Of a DNA stretch of 48,475 nucleotides, positions 35,007 through 46,559 are shown piece after piece. The notes beneath the pieces are model-generated. The model did not search any database. It saw only the letters and a program-made list of their open reading frames with translations, and was not told the DNA's origin. Positions within the stretch are counted from its first letter, which is position 1, and each line of letters begins with the position of its first letter. The stretch spans positions 1-48,475 of the forward strand of contig ADNK01003468.1 in assembly GCA_000320545.1 (NCBI GenBank). The letters are read 5' to 3'. The position numbers and the translations under genes were made by a program. This stretch comes from Bigelowiella natans CCMP2755. Taxonomy: Eukaryota; Cercozoa; Chlorarachniophyceae.

Positions 35007-35433
35007 GAGAGAATATTTGAATGAGATATAAATAAATTGCTTCCGAGTCAACTTCCCCACATCTCGCCCATGAATGCATCGTCGTCACGAAGGCGATGGA
35101 ACTAGCGAACACGTGCTAGTAATAGAATCATTTGTAGAAAAAGCATGGAATGTGTTGTATATATGTGTGTATGTGAGAGAGAGAGAGAGAGAAGAGTGCT
35201 TACGCGCGCTTATGTTGGAAATCGTAGGTTTGAGGAAGGGCAGCAGCCTCTCGAGAAACGAATTGACTATCAGGACTACTTTGTAACTATTAATTGTTTT
35301 TTTATGGGAGAATTAAGATCGATGATGGCATACAGTGGCCAGCGCATGGGGAACGACGGCGTTGTGTGTGGGGGAGGGGGGGGGAGGGGGAGATATCTAA
35401 AGTTCAGCGAGAATGAGAAAGAAATATATCATA

Positions 35434-35481
<48 letters not shown>

Positions 35482-35673
35482 ACCCACTTCTCATCCACCC
35501 CCCCCTTCCCCCCTCTTTCTCTTATTGGACGTTCCATTATTTAAGGAATGCTGCGGATGGGAGACTCCATTTGACTCCCGGGCATCAGGATATAACACGC
35601 CATGCCCCCGTTCCAATCCAGAGTCTTGCCTTGATTCCACACTAGGTACCAACAGGGAAAATATATAAATATA

Positions 35674-35721
<48 letters not shown>

Positions 35722-36316
35722 CCACACACATATCTACTTATGCAGATGTGTATGTTAACTATACATTTGTTTGTAACGTTATGCATTTTTCGAGCACCCA
35801 AGAAGATAGTTGTTTTTGTAAGGAATGGTGCATTCGTCCGAACATGTTGTTCCTCTCGCTTAACAGCGTTTGGTCATTAGCTACAACGCGACGAGTGCCC
35901 CGACCTTTGACCATATAAACGCGGGCTTGACCACTGATATTCGATGTTTCAGATTTCTTCGAAGCCAACTTCCTCCCCCTCTCCCTCTTCGGCCTCGTGC
36001 TTGGCATTTGTCAGGTATAACCATCATATCATGCACTTGTCCGTATGGAATGATACGCGCCTGCAGCATAGCTAGATCGCCGCGCGCGCTCGTGCGAGTG
36101 CGCTTACCAACAATTCAAAAAGAGAAAACCACGTGCTTTGTACGGGTTTGCTGGGGGATGATCTTCTGCACGTGGAAGAATTGTAATTGACCGATGTTGT
36201 TCTCATCTGTGTGCGATTTTGTTCTCTGCTTATAGTTCCTGGCTGTCGTCGCCACCGTCTTGGTTCTTCGCGCCAAGAAGAAGATGTTCGACGACTTCGA
36301 AACGTTCGAGTTCTGA
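34174..36316 (+). CDS. Tetraspanin
   Basis: Seven exons join in phase: 34174-34269, 34365-34548, 34738-34873, 35228-35282, 35546-35645, 35953-36014 and 36236-36316, giving 237 residues. Four membrane segments are visible: FLVVLTICNAILAIAALGLC, MVAYIIMLIGAISAVACFAG, YSFLFFVFAGFLILLCMSIF and LFGLVLGICQFLAVVATVLV. The large loop between segments 3 and 4 carries the family signature ECCGW (Cys159-Cys160-Gly161) plus Cys177 and Cys185, enough for the two core disulfides. The cytoplasmic tail ends RAKKKMFDDFETFEF. Tetraspanins organise membrane protein assemblies. Introns carry (CT)n, (CA)n, (GA)n and (TA)n arrays. The gene is divergent from the giant PH-RGS gene. Confidence 0.88.
34602..35716. repeat. 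Microsatellites in tetraspanin introns
   Basis: (CT)n about 34611-34640, (CA)n about 34899-34947, (TA)n about 34964-35001, (GA)n about 35175-35192, (TA)n about 35435-35480 and 35658-35716. None interrupts an exon. Confidence 0.92.
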
Positions 36317-36339
36317 TTAAATTGGCTGTGTTGTGAGAT

Positions 36340-36900
36340 GACTAAGAGTTTTCTTCGAGTTGCTTGCGTCGCACGTACACATATGGACTCTTACATGCAT
36401 CTAGGCATGCTAGCATGGCAAAAATTTATCACAATTTGCGCGCAATGCTAGCATGCGTGCTCGGCTAGTGCGTACTAGCGTAGGGTGGCTACTGTAGGCC
36501 ATGGTGATTGTCTGCATGTAGATGGCACTCACACCTAGACACGTCAGAACCTAGCTAGCTAGAAACGCACAGCTAGACAGCGTGAATCGTTGACAGTCGC
36601 ACTAGTGCAGGATCTCCATCTAGCTATGTCCGTCCGGTGGCACATATGCGCAAAAAACCCAGCTCTATGCATCTCGTGATGAATGCCAAATGACAGAATA
36701 AAGACATGCAATATATCATGTGTATTTAATATATATGTTGTATTGCTGTGTCTATTATCCAATGATCACGATCATTTGCAGGTTTAGTTTTGCTCATGCT
36801 CAGCTAGTCAGCAGCAAACATTGCGCATAGCTAAAGCTAGAGAGGTCAAGGAAGTGTGCACTCCATCCATGATTGTCTCCACTAGATGCAAAATAAAAGC
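36340..36900. repeat. CTAG/TGCA-rich intergenic island
   Basis: Begins about 25 bases after the tetraspanin stop. Repeated words include GCATGCTAGCATG (near 36405), GCTAGCATGCGTGC and CTAGCTAGCTAG (near 36550). No credible coding frame. From 36900 to 37131 I see no supportable exon. Confidence 0.6.
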
Positions 36901-37131
36901 AAATCTAGAAATGCTGCAAATGGCATGCTGCGAGTGAGAAGCATCATGTAACAACACAGAACACAAAATTGCGTCGGGTTTTCGATTGCTCTAATTAATG
37001 CCTCTACGCGAACAATGACCCTTATTTCCTTTATGACGTTCATGAGCATCATGCTAATACTCACCCATCACAGAGGTTATTGCTCGGCAGATTTTGATGT
37101 GGCCGAAATTGTAAATCATGCAGAGCCTTAC

Positions 37132-40100
37132 CTTGTTGATCCTACAGCAGGCATTATTTGACCATTTTGAAAGGCTACTGGGGCTATCGGGGAAAAACCC
37201 TTTTGAACCATGGCCTACGTACCGATTCACAACGCTCATCTTACATGATGACACGATAAAATGAATATTTATAATTAATTGATTCTCAATATCGTATCGC
37301 ATAGGCTTGCAAGGGCACTACAAGGGAACACAGGTTAACTTGGTGTTATAATCATTCCAACGGTCATCGTTGTATTCATGTGGCCAAGAAGTTGGGCGTT
37401 ATGTAGGTATCCAAAGTGAAAGAACGTTAAATAAATCTATCGAAAGTCATCTCTAAATACAATTTCAAATAAAACTATAGAACGATATGAATAACCATAT
37501 AACAAGATGCGCTGCCTCGTTTGATCTAAATGTAACTGACGAACCAATTCTCGTTGAAGTTTTTCTGGCATTAGCGCAGCTTTGTTCACACTCAGAGCCT
37601 CAGCCAGGGCCTGATATTTTATAAACATATATATTATGGATGCGTTTATGAACCAATACATGCATAGCTCTTGATGACTAGTGAAAAGTTGCATACATTT
37701 CCTCTCTTTCGCAGAATTTCCTTATTAATAACAGCCTTTTTCAGATGGACGTAACCCTCATTCGCTTTGTACGCCGTTCCAAGGAGTTCGGCAGACCGAG
37801 CCTACGGATGATATGACTTGATCATTTACTGAATTATTAGCATTGTTTCGAGTTTTACCTTAGCTTTGGCTTCCACCAGTAATGCTTTTGCTTTTGCTTC
37901 TGCGACTACTTTTTCGCATTGTGCATCTGCCTGTGACACCAAACAATACTTTGTGTGAGAGAACATTACATTCATAATTTATACCGAAGCACTAACCTTG
38001 GCCCTTAGCAATCTTTCATCAGCTTTTGCTTTCTCCATAATCTGCTTTCTTTCGTTTACACCGTTAGCCTAAATACAAATGCATTAGAGGGCCATTGGAC
38101 GCTATATTGGTACCGTTCATACCTCCAAGAGCGCAATTTTCTGTGATATCTCCTGCTCCCGTTTCCTTGCAGTAAGCACTATCTCCTGAGTCTTTAGATA
38201 AATAATACAAAGAGTGAACATATAGTGAGATGCTTTAGACTTGCATACCTTTGCTTCAGCTTCCGCGACCATCTCTGCAAGCTTGGACCTAGCGACACGC
38301 CAAATTTTAACTATGTTGATTCAGGAAGAATTTGAGTAGGATCCACTCACTCGACTTCTTGTTTTTTCACTTCGCGTTGGGACTGTAGGGAGTATAGATT
38401 TGTTTTATGGGTTTTCTCCTTCTGACTCACGATCATCTGAAAAGCTCGTGCAGCTTCTTTTCTAACTCTATTGAACAAATTGAAAATAAATTTGCAACAT
38501 AATTTCAATTCGTTTGCCGTAGTTTCTGTTATCTGGGGAATTTTTCCAATTGTGTAATAGCTCATTCCTCCAACGAGTTCCTTATTTAAAATGAAATGTA
38601 CCGTTTTGCATCTTCGATTTCTTTTTTTCGCTTCTCCTCTAGAATCGTTTCCTGAAGTTCAATAACGTTAGGCCGCAAACAAACAATCGTAACTATGCAG
38701 CACTTACTTGGACTTGTGCCTCCTTTTTTGCTCTGTCCTTATTTCGAGAATGCAGAAGTGGAAATCGAATATCACGAATCTCAAACCTTTTTCCGAGCAC
38801 ATACACGTCTTGTCGAAAGGCTCGAGGAAAATTTTGTGAGATATGATAGTAATGGAGAAAAAGATACCCGAGTAATGTTCCTCCGAGTGATTCAATATGC
38901 TTCTGCAATCGTGGACGCATCACTTTCTCAAATCCACTAAATCTGTTATTTTTGTAGTTGAACATTCGCCTCATGCAGTAATTCAAGTATAGTGCAATAT
39001 TACCCTCGGCCTGCCTCGATCATACAATGTTCATACGTGTGCCCTGTAACGGACTCCAAGACTAAAGCCTAATTCATAAACGACAATAAAATCTATTGCA
39101 CATGAGATGCATACTGTCCTCAATCATCAAGCGCATACGAACCTGAATATTTTCTTCTACTGCTTGGAAAATGTCCGAATTAGTACCTAGCAATCGGGGA
39201 CTTAATTAATATACATGTATGTATACGCAATGTTATTCTATTCTTTAAAAGAGAGAAATATGACGTTTAAAGCTCAATTTCACCTTTGCGTCTTGTCCAT
39301 CTGATCGGATCTCTGATCTTCCAACGGAGCTGAACTCGCACTTTCACCTCTTGCCGGTCTTTGCTCTCCATCTAACCAAATAAAAGTTTTGCAATATTTT
39401 CTTTCGGTTACGAAGAAATTAGTCGTAACCTTGAACCATCGCGTAGAACGTGCATGGTGATGCATATCAACGAATTCCTTGTATACCTGTTTTAGTATGA
39501 CCTTCAGATGTGGTCGTATAGCTAACTAGTAGGATATAACCTCCCCGCCGCGAATTAGACCAAAACCAACACCGTACCGGAGGTTACCGTTGGAAGCCTG
39601 GAATAAATTATTGGTTATGAGAATAGATATTGGATGTATTTATACAAATAATTTTCATGATAGTACCTGGACTACATATCCAAACCCTGGCTCTGCTCGA
39701 ACAAAGGTCAGGGAACCGATTTGCTGAAACTCACCAGCCTTTAGGCTCACCTTTCAATATTTTCCATTTATTTCCCCTTCTCTCTAGCAATGTCAAAGAA
39801 ATACCTGGGTATGCTTATCCTTCGGACAACCATCAGGATATATGCCGATGGCTGGAGATTCAGTGATTGCTTTCCTAGAAAGTGTTGTTCAGATCATTAC
39901 AAAATGTAACACAGTGAAGCGAGGGCTTCGACGTACGTGTAGACTTTATTCTTCAAATTCTGCACATTGCAGATTCCATACACCCGAATCTGTAAAATAG
40001 AACGCCATCCCCTACTAAAGAGTCTGGGGAACAGATATTGGAGTTTGTATATACCGGCTTTTGAATTATGTATCTTCCAGCAACTAGTGTGTACTGGTTG

Positions 40101-41198
40101 GTTTCACCCTTAGGTTATCACCAAAATAGATGATACGTTTGATATGTCAGGAAAAAATTGAACCCTACCTGAACAACTGCTACGTGATTCTCGGGGAGAT
40201 TTATATAACTGATATCCTGGAAATATCAGAGCTTTCAATAAGACTAGAAGAGTATGAACGCATGGTAATATATCCTAGCTTACCTGGTGAGAAAACTTAG
40301 TTCCAACATTATTTTGGGTTTCCACCTAAGATAAGTGGAAATATATGAAATAATGCATCGATGGCATAACATGTAATTACCTCAACTATCCTTTCAAAAT
40401 TAACTTGGTAACCAAGTCGAATGTAGTTTCCTGAACATTATAATGACCACTGTTATGGAAAATAGTTTTGTCATCAAAATGTACATAGACACCAGGTGGA
40501 ACGAAATGCGTTCGTCCATTTTTGTATCCTAGTCCGAGCTGCCCTTCAGTAATGACAATACTCGTACAGCATCTAAATTTGTATTCGTCAATTTTCATCT
40601 ACACCTGGCCCAAATAATTGATTCGTTTCACCCGTTGTTCCCATTTGCAGTACTAATCATATAGTCATCATCCTGGACTTTTGCGAGTCTCTGAAGTCCC
40701 TCAAATACGGTCTCCGTTTCTTTTAGCTCGATCGCTCTTTTGAATTGACTAACCTATTAGATCAATAGAATGTAAGCAAGTAGTATTTGAACTAAAAAAA
40801 TATACATGTCTGCCTACATCGGTTTTGAATCCAAGGATCCACTTCACAGGATCTCTGCAAACATCAACACCAGCTTGTTTGATTTCAGTTCGTCTTAAAA
40901 TAGCTGGCAATCAAACTTTCGTTTAGTATCATCGTTGCTAGTTCCCACTGGATAGACATCACCGATAGGCTCGACCTTTGCATCAATACATTAATGTTTA
41001 TGTAAGCATTTTCTGCGTGTTTGGCTTTTCTTCATTTCAGCTGGTTCTAGAAACTCATGTAATAGGGGTTCTAGTGGACCTGTTCAACGATTGGCGGAGA
41101 TTTAATCTCTCCGATGACTACATCGTCCTCGCCAATGTCATGAGCGGTCTGGGTTGTTTTAGATCCGTTTTTCTCATGCTCCTTCAAAAGTCCTTGAT
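37132..41198 (-). CDS. SPFH/band-7 domain protein with long N-terminal region and coiled-coil tail
   Basis: About 25 small exons on the minus strand, ends not fixed. N-terminal exons (41198-41080, 40975 onward, 40753-40632) are charged and lack a known domain. Middle exons form beta-rich repeats such as SYINLPENHVAVVQ and QYTLVAGRYIIQKP. The exon at about 39370-39290 reads KDRQEVKVRVQLRWKIRDPI, the SPFH-domain core, followed by exons for its helices. From about 38650 to 37545 the exons encode a long Ala/Glu/Lys coiled coil (ETILEEKRKKEIEDAK, EKVVAEAKAKALLVEAKAK), as in flotillins and vault-shoulder proteins. SPFH proteins scaffold membranes or large particles. Introns are about 45-65 bases and free of microsatellites. 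The frame shifts by one base near 40895-40905 without a plausible intron (real lesion or sequencing error). Start exon not found. Confidence 0.65.
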
Positions 41199-41667
41199 CT
41201 AATAAAGAACGCACATCACTCGTTACAGTATCACATACAGTAATCTAGTTGACTGATCAGAGCGGGGAATCCGAAGCTCAAACAATGAGCAAACACCTTC
41301 GCTCATTGCTTGGGCACTTGGTTTCTGCGCGTTTTTATTTCTCGGATTTATCTCAAAAACCAACGTGATTGCGGGCGATTTTCCGTAAAAGACTTGAAGG
41401 ATAAACTTAAAACTATCCAGAACGCTCTCCTACCGCCCCAAAATATCCCCAGAGGGAAAAAAAAAACGATTCGTTGCCCTCCTTACAAAATAACTGATGC
41501 GGAATACAGGTCGTTTCGGCATCGCGTCAAATCACCATGCGCACGGGACTTAAGAAGTACAAAAAATGCCCGCGATTTTACACGTGCGTTTGGGATTGGA
41601 TGATGACGCGCATGGATAATACCCTATTTTGTTGGCGTTGTAGGTTTTTTTGTTCACAAAATCGGCA

Positions 41668-43965
41668 ATGGAGGGCATCGCTGGCATCCCGCATCCCATT
41701 GCCGTATGTCGGTCGTCGGTCGGCGAGATTTGGTTTTGCTAAAGTATCTTTTCCTCTCAGGTGCAGAAGATCTACCTTCCCTATGCAATTGTGTCCTACC
41801 TCATCCTCACGGTCATTGGGTCGATATTTTCTACGCGTCCGGAGACTACAGTCATCACTTCGTTGCTGGTGGCTGTTGTCGCTGGATCAGCACATATTTG
41901 TGGCATGGATAAGCTAAAATCTTACGGTAAACTACATAACTTAAAGAATGATAGCGGTTGTAAAGTATCATCTCACTTTGATTTAGGCTGTCAAGAGTAC
42001 GCTGCAGTGATTGCGTTTATAGCTGTTATCATCATGGCTTTGGATATCATGCTTCAGACATTCATATTTTTCTTTGACGAGAAAGACAATGTATGTTGGG
42101 TTGAAGACGCAGCCATACCGAAAGCACTTATTTACACAACTGTTCAATAATGTATAAAACATACATGTATGTAAGTTTAAACATGTAACTAGTATCAAAT
42201 CTTGGTTTTGATTATATGCAGGTATCTCTATCACACATCGTGATTGGACTTATTGGTACTTTGGTGTACACAACGGGTCTATTCTCCGTTAAGAATCTCC
42301 ATTCGGTGAGTCTTTTGATGGTTCTCCTCAAATAGAAAATCTAATGTCGAAATCATAATTTGATTAGGCAAACAAAATAGGATGGTTGTTTCAGTGGGCA
42401 TCAGTAGCCTTCGATTTTGGTCAAAACAAGATGTTGCTTAGAATGAGCACCTTACAGCTGATTTACAATTTCGGTATATAATTTGAAATATTCCGCTATT
42501 CTTTTTTAATCTTAGTCCTCATAAACGAGTTTGAAAGTGGGACCAGAAGTGCTGCGCGTCTGGTTTACTACGGAATTGCAGCAGCAGATGTTGGCCTATA
42601 TGTCATGTTTTGTATGTTAACTGTTGTATCGCCTTTGGTCGGAGATCCGAACCTCGCCTATACCTACGGTCGCTGCAAACGAATACTGTAACTTAGATAT
42701 TGATTCTGATCAATTTCTTTTAATCTTAAAGGTTTGGGCTTCCTCTCAGCTGTTACTGATATACCATCCTTAGTCACTTCTATTGCAGTTGATTCGTACC
42801 GTGACAATGATTTCATTACATTCCAAACGGTAAATATTGCATTCTCTATGGCGGTGAAAAACAAGTAACAAATGCACCCCTTCAGGTGTTCAAAGTGATC
42901 TTTCTCTTCAAGAGTATTGTATACGATATCATATACATATCCTATCAAATATCTCCAGATCTAAACCGAAAGTATATAGAACCCAAACCACGATGGTTTG
43001 GACACGTTTTTACTCCCTTTACTCTCATCTGGGCTCTTGTTGTAATGACATATGAAATAAACCAAGGAACAGACACTTTGGATGCCAGCATTGCGCTGAC
43101 AGTTTCTCAAACCTTCTTTTCATGGCTTACACTTGCATGTGTATTGAGTGTCGATACACATGTCGATTACGTGCTTGGCCGCAGTGCCGAGGCTTCAGCA
43201 TTTATATCTGCTCTCTTGCTATGCTGTAGTGTGATCTTCTTTTCGCATGAAGAATATGCCGAAGAGAGAGGTCCAAATAACAGCGGTGTTCGATTGACGC
43301 ATTTAGTTTTAGCTCACTTCTCCTTGTTTTTGTATTCGTTACGGATATTTTGGGTGAAAAATGTTACAAATACGATGAAAATATTGTGGGTTGGACATTG
43401 GATAGATATTATCTTTGCAGCAGCAGCACTTATAGCTCACCGTCGGGCAGGGGACCCAGGTGGTAGTACAGCAACAGCTCTACTTCTTACGGTGCAGGCA
43501 ATAAATCTGTTTTACGCATGTATTCGAAATCTGTTACTTTCTATCGAAGACTCACTCATCGAGGTTAATGTAGGAGCTGCTTTTGTAAATGATATAACAA
43601 CAAGACCAATTTATATAATTGGGGCATCACTTTCGGGGGCGGTAAGCAGTCCCTTCCTACTTTTCAAAGTCGTCTGGGACGTTGCCCTTGTTTTTGAGGT
43701 GGTGTCTACAGAATTACTTCAACGTTAATACTATTGCTTTGTGCTCTCTAACGCTTTGAATTGATGTAATCAGACTTGCGTTGCTCTACCATTCGTGGAA
43801 CAGGAAATTAACAAGCTGGCAAGATCAGACATAGAACCAGCCAGAAAGGATACTTCTAGAAAGAAGGAAGGTGAGAATATTCTAATGTCAAACTCTGCTC
43901 GTGGCGATAAGGTTCTAACAGTGAGCCCTACAACCGAGAAAAAGTCGTCTAAACTAGCTAGCTAA
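41668..43965 (+). CDS. Polytopic membrane protein, about 14 segments, tandemly duplicated
   Basis: Nine exons: 41668-41703, 41761-41926, 41987-42090, 42222-42305, 42368-42473, 42516-42668, 42732-42829, 42886 to about 43698, and 43774-43965; about 583 residues. The donor of exon 8 could instead be at 43642 (GTAAGC). I count about 14 hydrophobic segments and a hydrophilic Lys/Ser-rich tail. The two halves look alike: the segment ending FSVKNLHSANKIGWLFQWA in the first half matches FWVKNVTNTMKILWVGHWID in the second, each preceded by a hydrophobic helix, and TVFKVIFLFKSIVYDIIYI matches SPFLLFKVVWDVALVFE at the ends. This suggests duplication of a seven-segment unit. I recognise no known transporter, channel or receptor motif, so function is unknown. 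Introns are 42-131 bases, like those of the neighbouring SPFH gene. Confidence 0.75.
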
Positions 43966-44560
43966 CACAGTCTAGATACAATTTGCGATTGGTGAAAATT
44001 TGAACTCTCGGATGAACTAGTAAATGCTAGAATATTGACTGCACTAGTGCATACAGTGATGCCATACAGATACAGAGATCCACAACAGGTAGCTGTGAGC
44101 TCGACTCACTACAGTGCACGCATGGCCCTCATCGTTGCATTGTTGTGAGCTTTGCTTTGCATCTATGCTAGCATGCAATGATGATTAGACTAGAAGGTGG
44201 CGCTGTGTGCTCGAAGAACGACCAAGCATCGTTTCACGATGAACATCATCGCACACAACAAACGCAGTTATGCTAGCATGTCTAGATGGGTGCACACAAT
44301 GCATCTTGACAGTCTAGCTCTAGATTAGACATGCTGCTGACAAGTTGATTTCTTGTTGTCAACCAAAATGACATCTTGAGCTGCTACACTGAAATGTCAC
44401 TTCCGCATAAGCCATCACATACATGCTAGCATGCTAGCATGTGTGGACATGCCCGCAATGCCCGTAAGCCATTGATTTATCATGTGCTAGTGTGGTTGAC
44501 ACATGCTAGCATGGAACAATGCCATTTTCTAGTTGAACACGCTAACATCTAGAACATGAA
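43966..44560. repeat. CTAG/TGCTAGCATG-rich intergenic island
   Basis: Starts directly after the stop codon of the polytopic gene (its last codons already read CTAGCTAGC) and runs about 600 bases. It contains many TGCTAGCATG-type palindromes, including a perfect one at 44421-44442. No coding frame. From 44560 to about 45030 I see only AT-rich sequence. Confidence 0.65.
44421..44442. repeat. Perfect 22-bp palindrome
   Basis: Built from two overlapping ATGCTAGCAT units flanked by AC and GT; self-complementary end to end. Confidence 0.95.
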
Positions 44561-45034
44561 GTAAAATGCACAAACACACATCGACATGTTAATAAACCTT
44601 GTAAGATAAACCATGCAAACAATGGAAACCAGAGCCGTTTTCTCTCATTTTGATTGATAGAATTTCAAGTTGTGGGTATTCATCGAAACAACAAGGGAAA
44701 CATAGATTTTCACGGCACTACAATCTTAACACTAAACAATAGAACTTGCTTGCGACAGAGCAAATGTTTTTAACGACGATTGCGAGTAGCCTTTAGATAC
44801 TCCTTTTGCATAGCCTATCGTGGTTAGGAAAGTCAATCTCGATAGGGTTTGTACATTTTCCTCATCTTAGCCAAAATAACTAATGTTCGATGTTTGGTAT
44901 TTAAAAGTGATATTAATCCCCCAAATGACCACTCGTTTTGCGGACTTCGACCGCACTAAGTATCAAGGAGGTACATTCATCTAGACAGGAACAGAGCACA
45001 TACCATCCGTTTCTAGCTAGATGCACGTACATAC

Positions 45035-46150
45035 CCCTATGATTGCATCGGTAGTAGCTCTCCAGATCTTGATAAGCTCAATCGTGCCGAACTTGCCGAG
45101 ACGTGATTGGATCGTATCAACCAAAGCGCAGGAAAAGCCCTGTGCGATAACACAGAATATAAAAGCACATCCTCTCGCTTAACAAAATACGAGGACTCAG
45201 AAATGCAAGTCAATCCGGGAAATAGAGGCTATGAGATCGAATAACAGCATCTATATTCTGACTTGGAAATGATCATCAGTAAGCTTGTGTTTCACGTGGG
45301 ATTTTGCGAAAGAGCGTCCCAGCTTGTTTATATCAGACGTGCCTGAGGGATTAGAGAATGAGAGAAAAGTTTTACATCATGATGAATCATCTCGCTCCCA
45401 GTCTCACCACTATTTATTATCTTCAGTTTTCAAAATTAACTTTCTTACTTATTGCGTTGGAGATAAACGTTTGAATCATCTTCGACACGAGCGTGTAATT
45501 GGAAGGAAACTTCGTCTTCAAATCAGGACTTTTCAAAGATAGATTGCCGGAGGAGGGGATTGTTAGACAGAATCAACTTGAAATCCAAAATTCAATTTTA
45601 ATAGAGTACATAGGCGGCTCGTAACGGCCTTCGTCAAAGGCATTCGTGCCGATTGGCTCACCAATATTTGAGGAATGAACTCATGAAATCCTCATGAAAC
45701 GGACGGATGCAATTCTGCCCAGGCACGAAGAAGGAAGCTGCTGTTTGCCCAGTTGCTTTGGAATCTGCCGTCGCCGCCGAGTTTCGAGACTGGGGAAGAG
45801 TGGGTCAGTAGAAGAAAACGCCAGCCAGCGCGTACACGTAAAACAGGGGGTGGGGGAGAGCGTGTTCATGTTTAGAAGTGTGGGTAGATGTTGTATGTCA
45901 CTGTGGAGTGGTGTCAAATTTGTAACAATCTCTCTACCGCTTCAGCTGAGTCTTGCGCCGATTTCGCCTGCTCTTGAACTGTGAGAACAAGACTGAGCAC
46001 AAAGCGGCAAGTGGAGAGGAGCAACAATTACAAGAACTCTTCAAAAGATGAAAAGCAATCACATGAGACGACACTTCTCATCTACTTCCATGAAAGCTTC
46101 AGCAACTCGCGCTTATATCTTGCCTCGGGGGAGGACTGTTCGTTTCCCAT
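45035..46150 (-). CDS. Unresolved minus-strand gene, candidate exons only
   Basis: Several exon-like pieces lie on the minus strand. An ATG at 46150 opens MGNEQSSPEARYKRELLKLS (exon to 46086), with Gly2 and acidic residues like an N-myristoylation signal. Near 45965-45930 a short helical frame reads EQAKSAQDSAEAVERLL. Near 45790-45700 an acceptor is followed by sequence open in all three frames. The exon 45139-45035, bounded by AG and GT, reads CALVDTIQSRLGKFGTIELI and continues KIWRATTDAIIG. I could not make the phases agree across all pieces and recognise no family. The plus-strand frame at 45285-45542 is probably a shadow. Confidence 0.25.
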
Positions 46151-46232
46151 TGTGTCTGATTCGCTTATCTCTGACAAGCAAAACACTTCTTCAATCAGCT
46201 TCCAAAGGAGTGCTGATAAACTAGAACAAAGA

Positions 46233-46235
<3 letters not shown>

Positions 46236-46267
<32 letters not shown>
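46236..46267. repeat. (GA)n microsatellite
   Basis: GA repeat of about 15 units. It is the only clear dinucleotide array between 36 and 48 kb. Confidence 0.95.
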
Positions 46268-46271
<4 letters not shown>

Positions 46272-46307
46272 CTTTGATAAGAGTTGAAAACTAGTGGGAT
46301 TGGACAG

Positions 46308-46446
46308 GGCGGACTTTAGCCAGAGGTGCTTTCGGAACCAGCACTTGACCTTGACCCTGTTTGCCGTTCTGTTCTTGTTCCTCTACATTGTGGGCATGCC
46401 CGCGATGCTGTGGTGGCGGCTCTACCGGGGGGATACGAGGAGCTAG
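46308..46446 (+). other. Possible transmembrane exon or gene fragment
   Basis: After an AG at 46306-46307 a 45-codon frame reads TLTLFAVLFLFLYIVGMPAM then LWWRLYRG before a TAG. The Tyr-x-x-Gly-x-Pro membrane end followed by WWRLYR resembles the last helices of large multi-pass surface proteins common in algae and oomycetes. No flanking exons were found. The opposite strand also has a strong acceptor at about 46555 and a 79-codon Ser/Thr/Arg-rich frame ending at 46316, so the coding strand is uncertain. Confidence 0.25.
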
Positions 46447-46559
46447 TGCCAGTTTGGTTTCTGAGCATGGAAGGAAAAGATCTTCCGCTATCGCTCCTCG
46501 GAACGCGCGTGAATGTACACGTTACTTTCTCTTTCTCAGATCCTAAAGCGGAATCCTGA

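Noticed and set aside
40978-41202. Plus-strand 74-codon frame upstream of the 14-segment protein
   Set aside because: It is the complement of SPFH-gene exons 41198-41080 and 40975 onward, which chain in phase on the minus strand.
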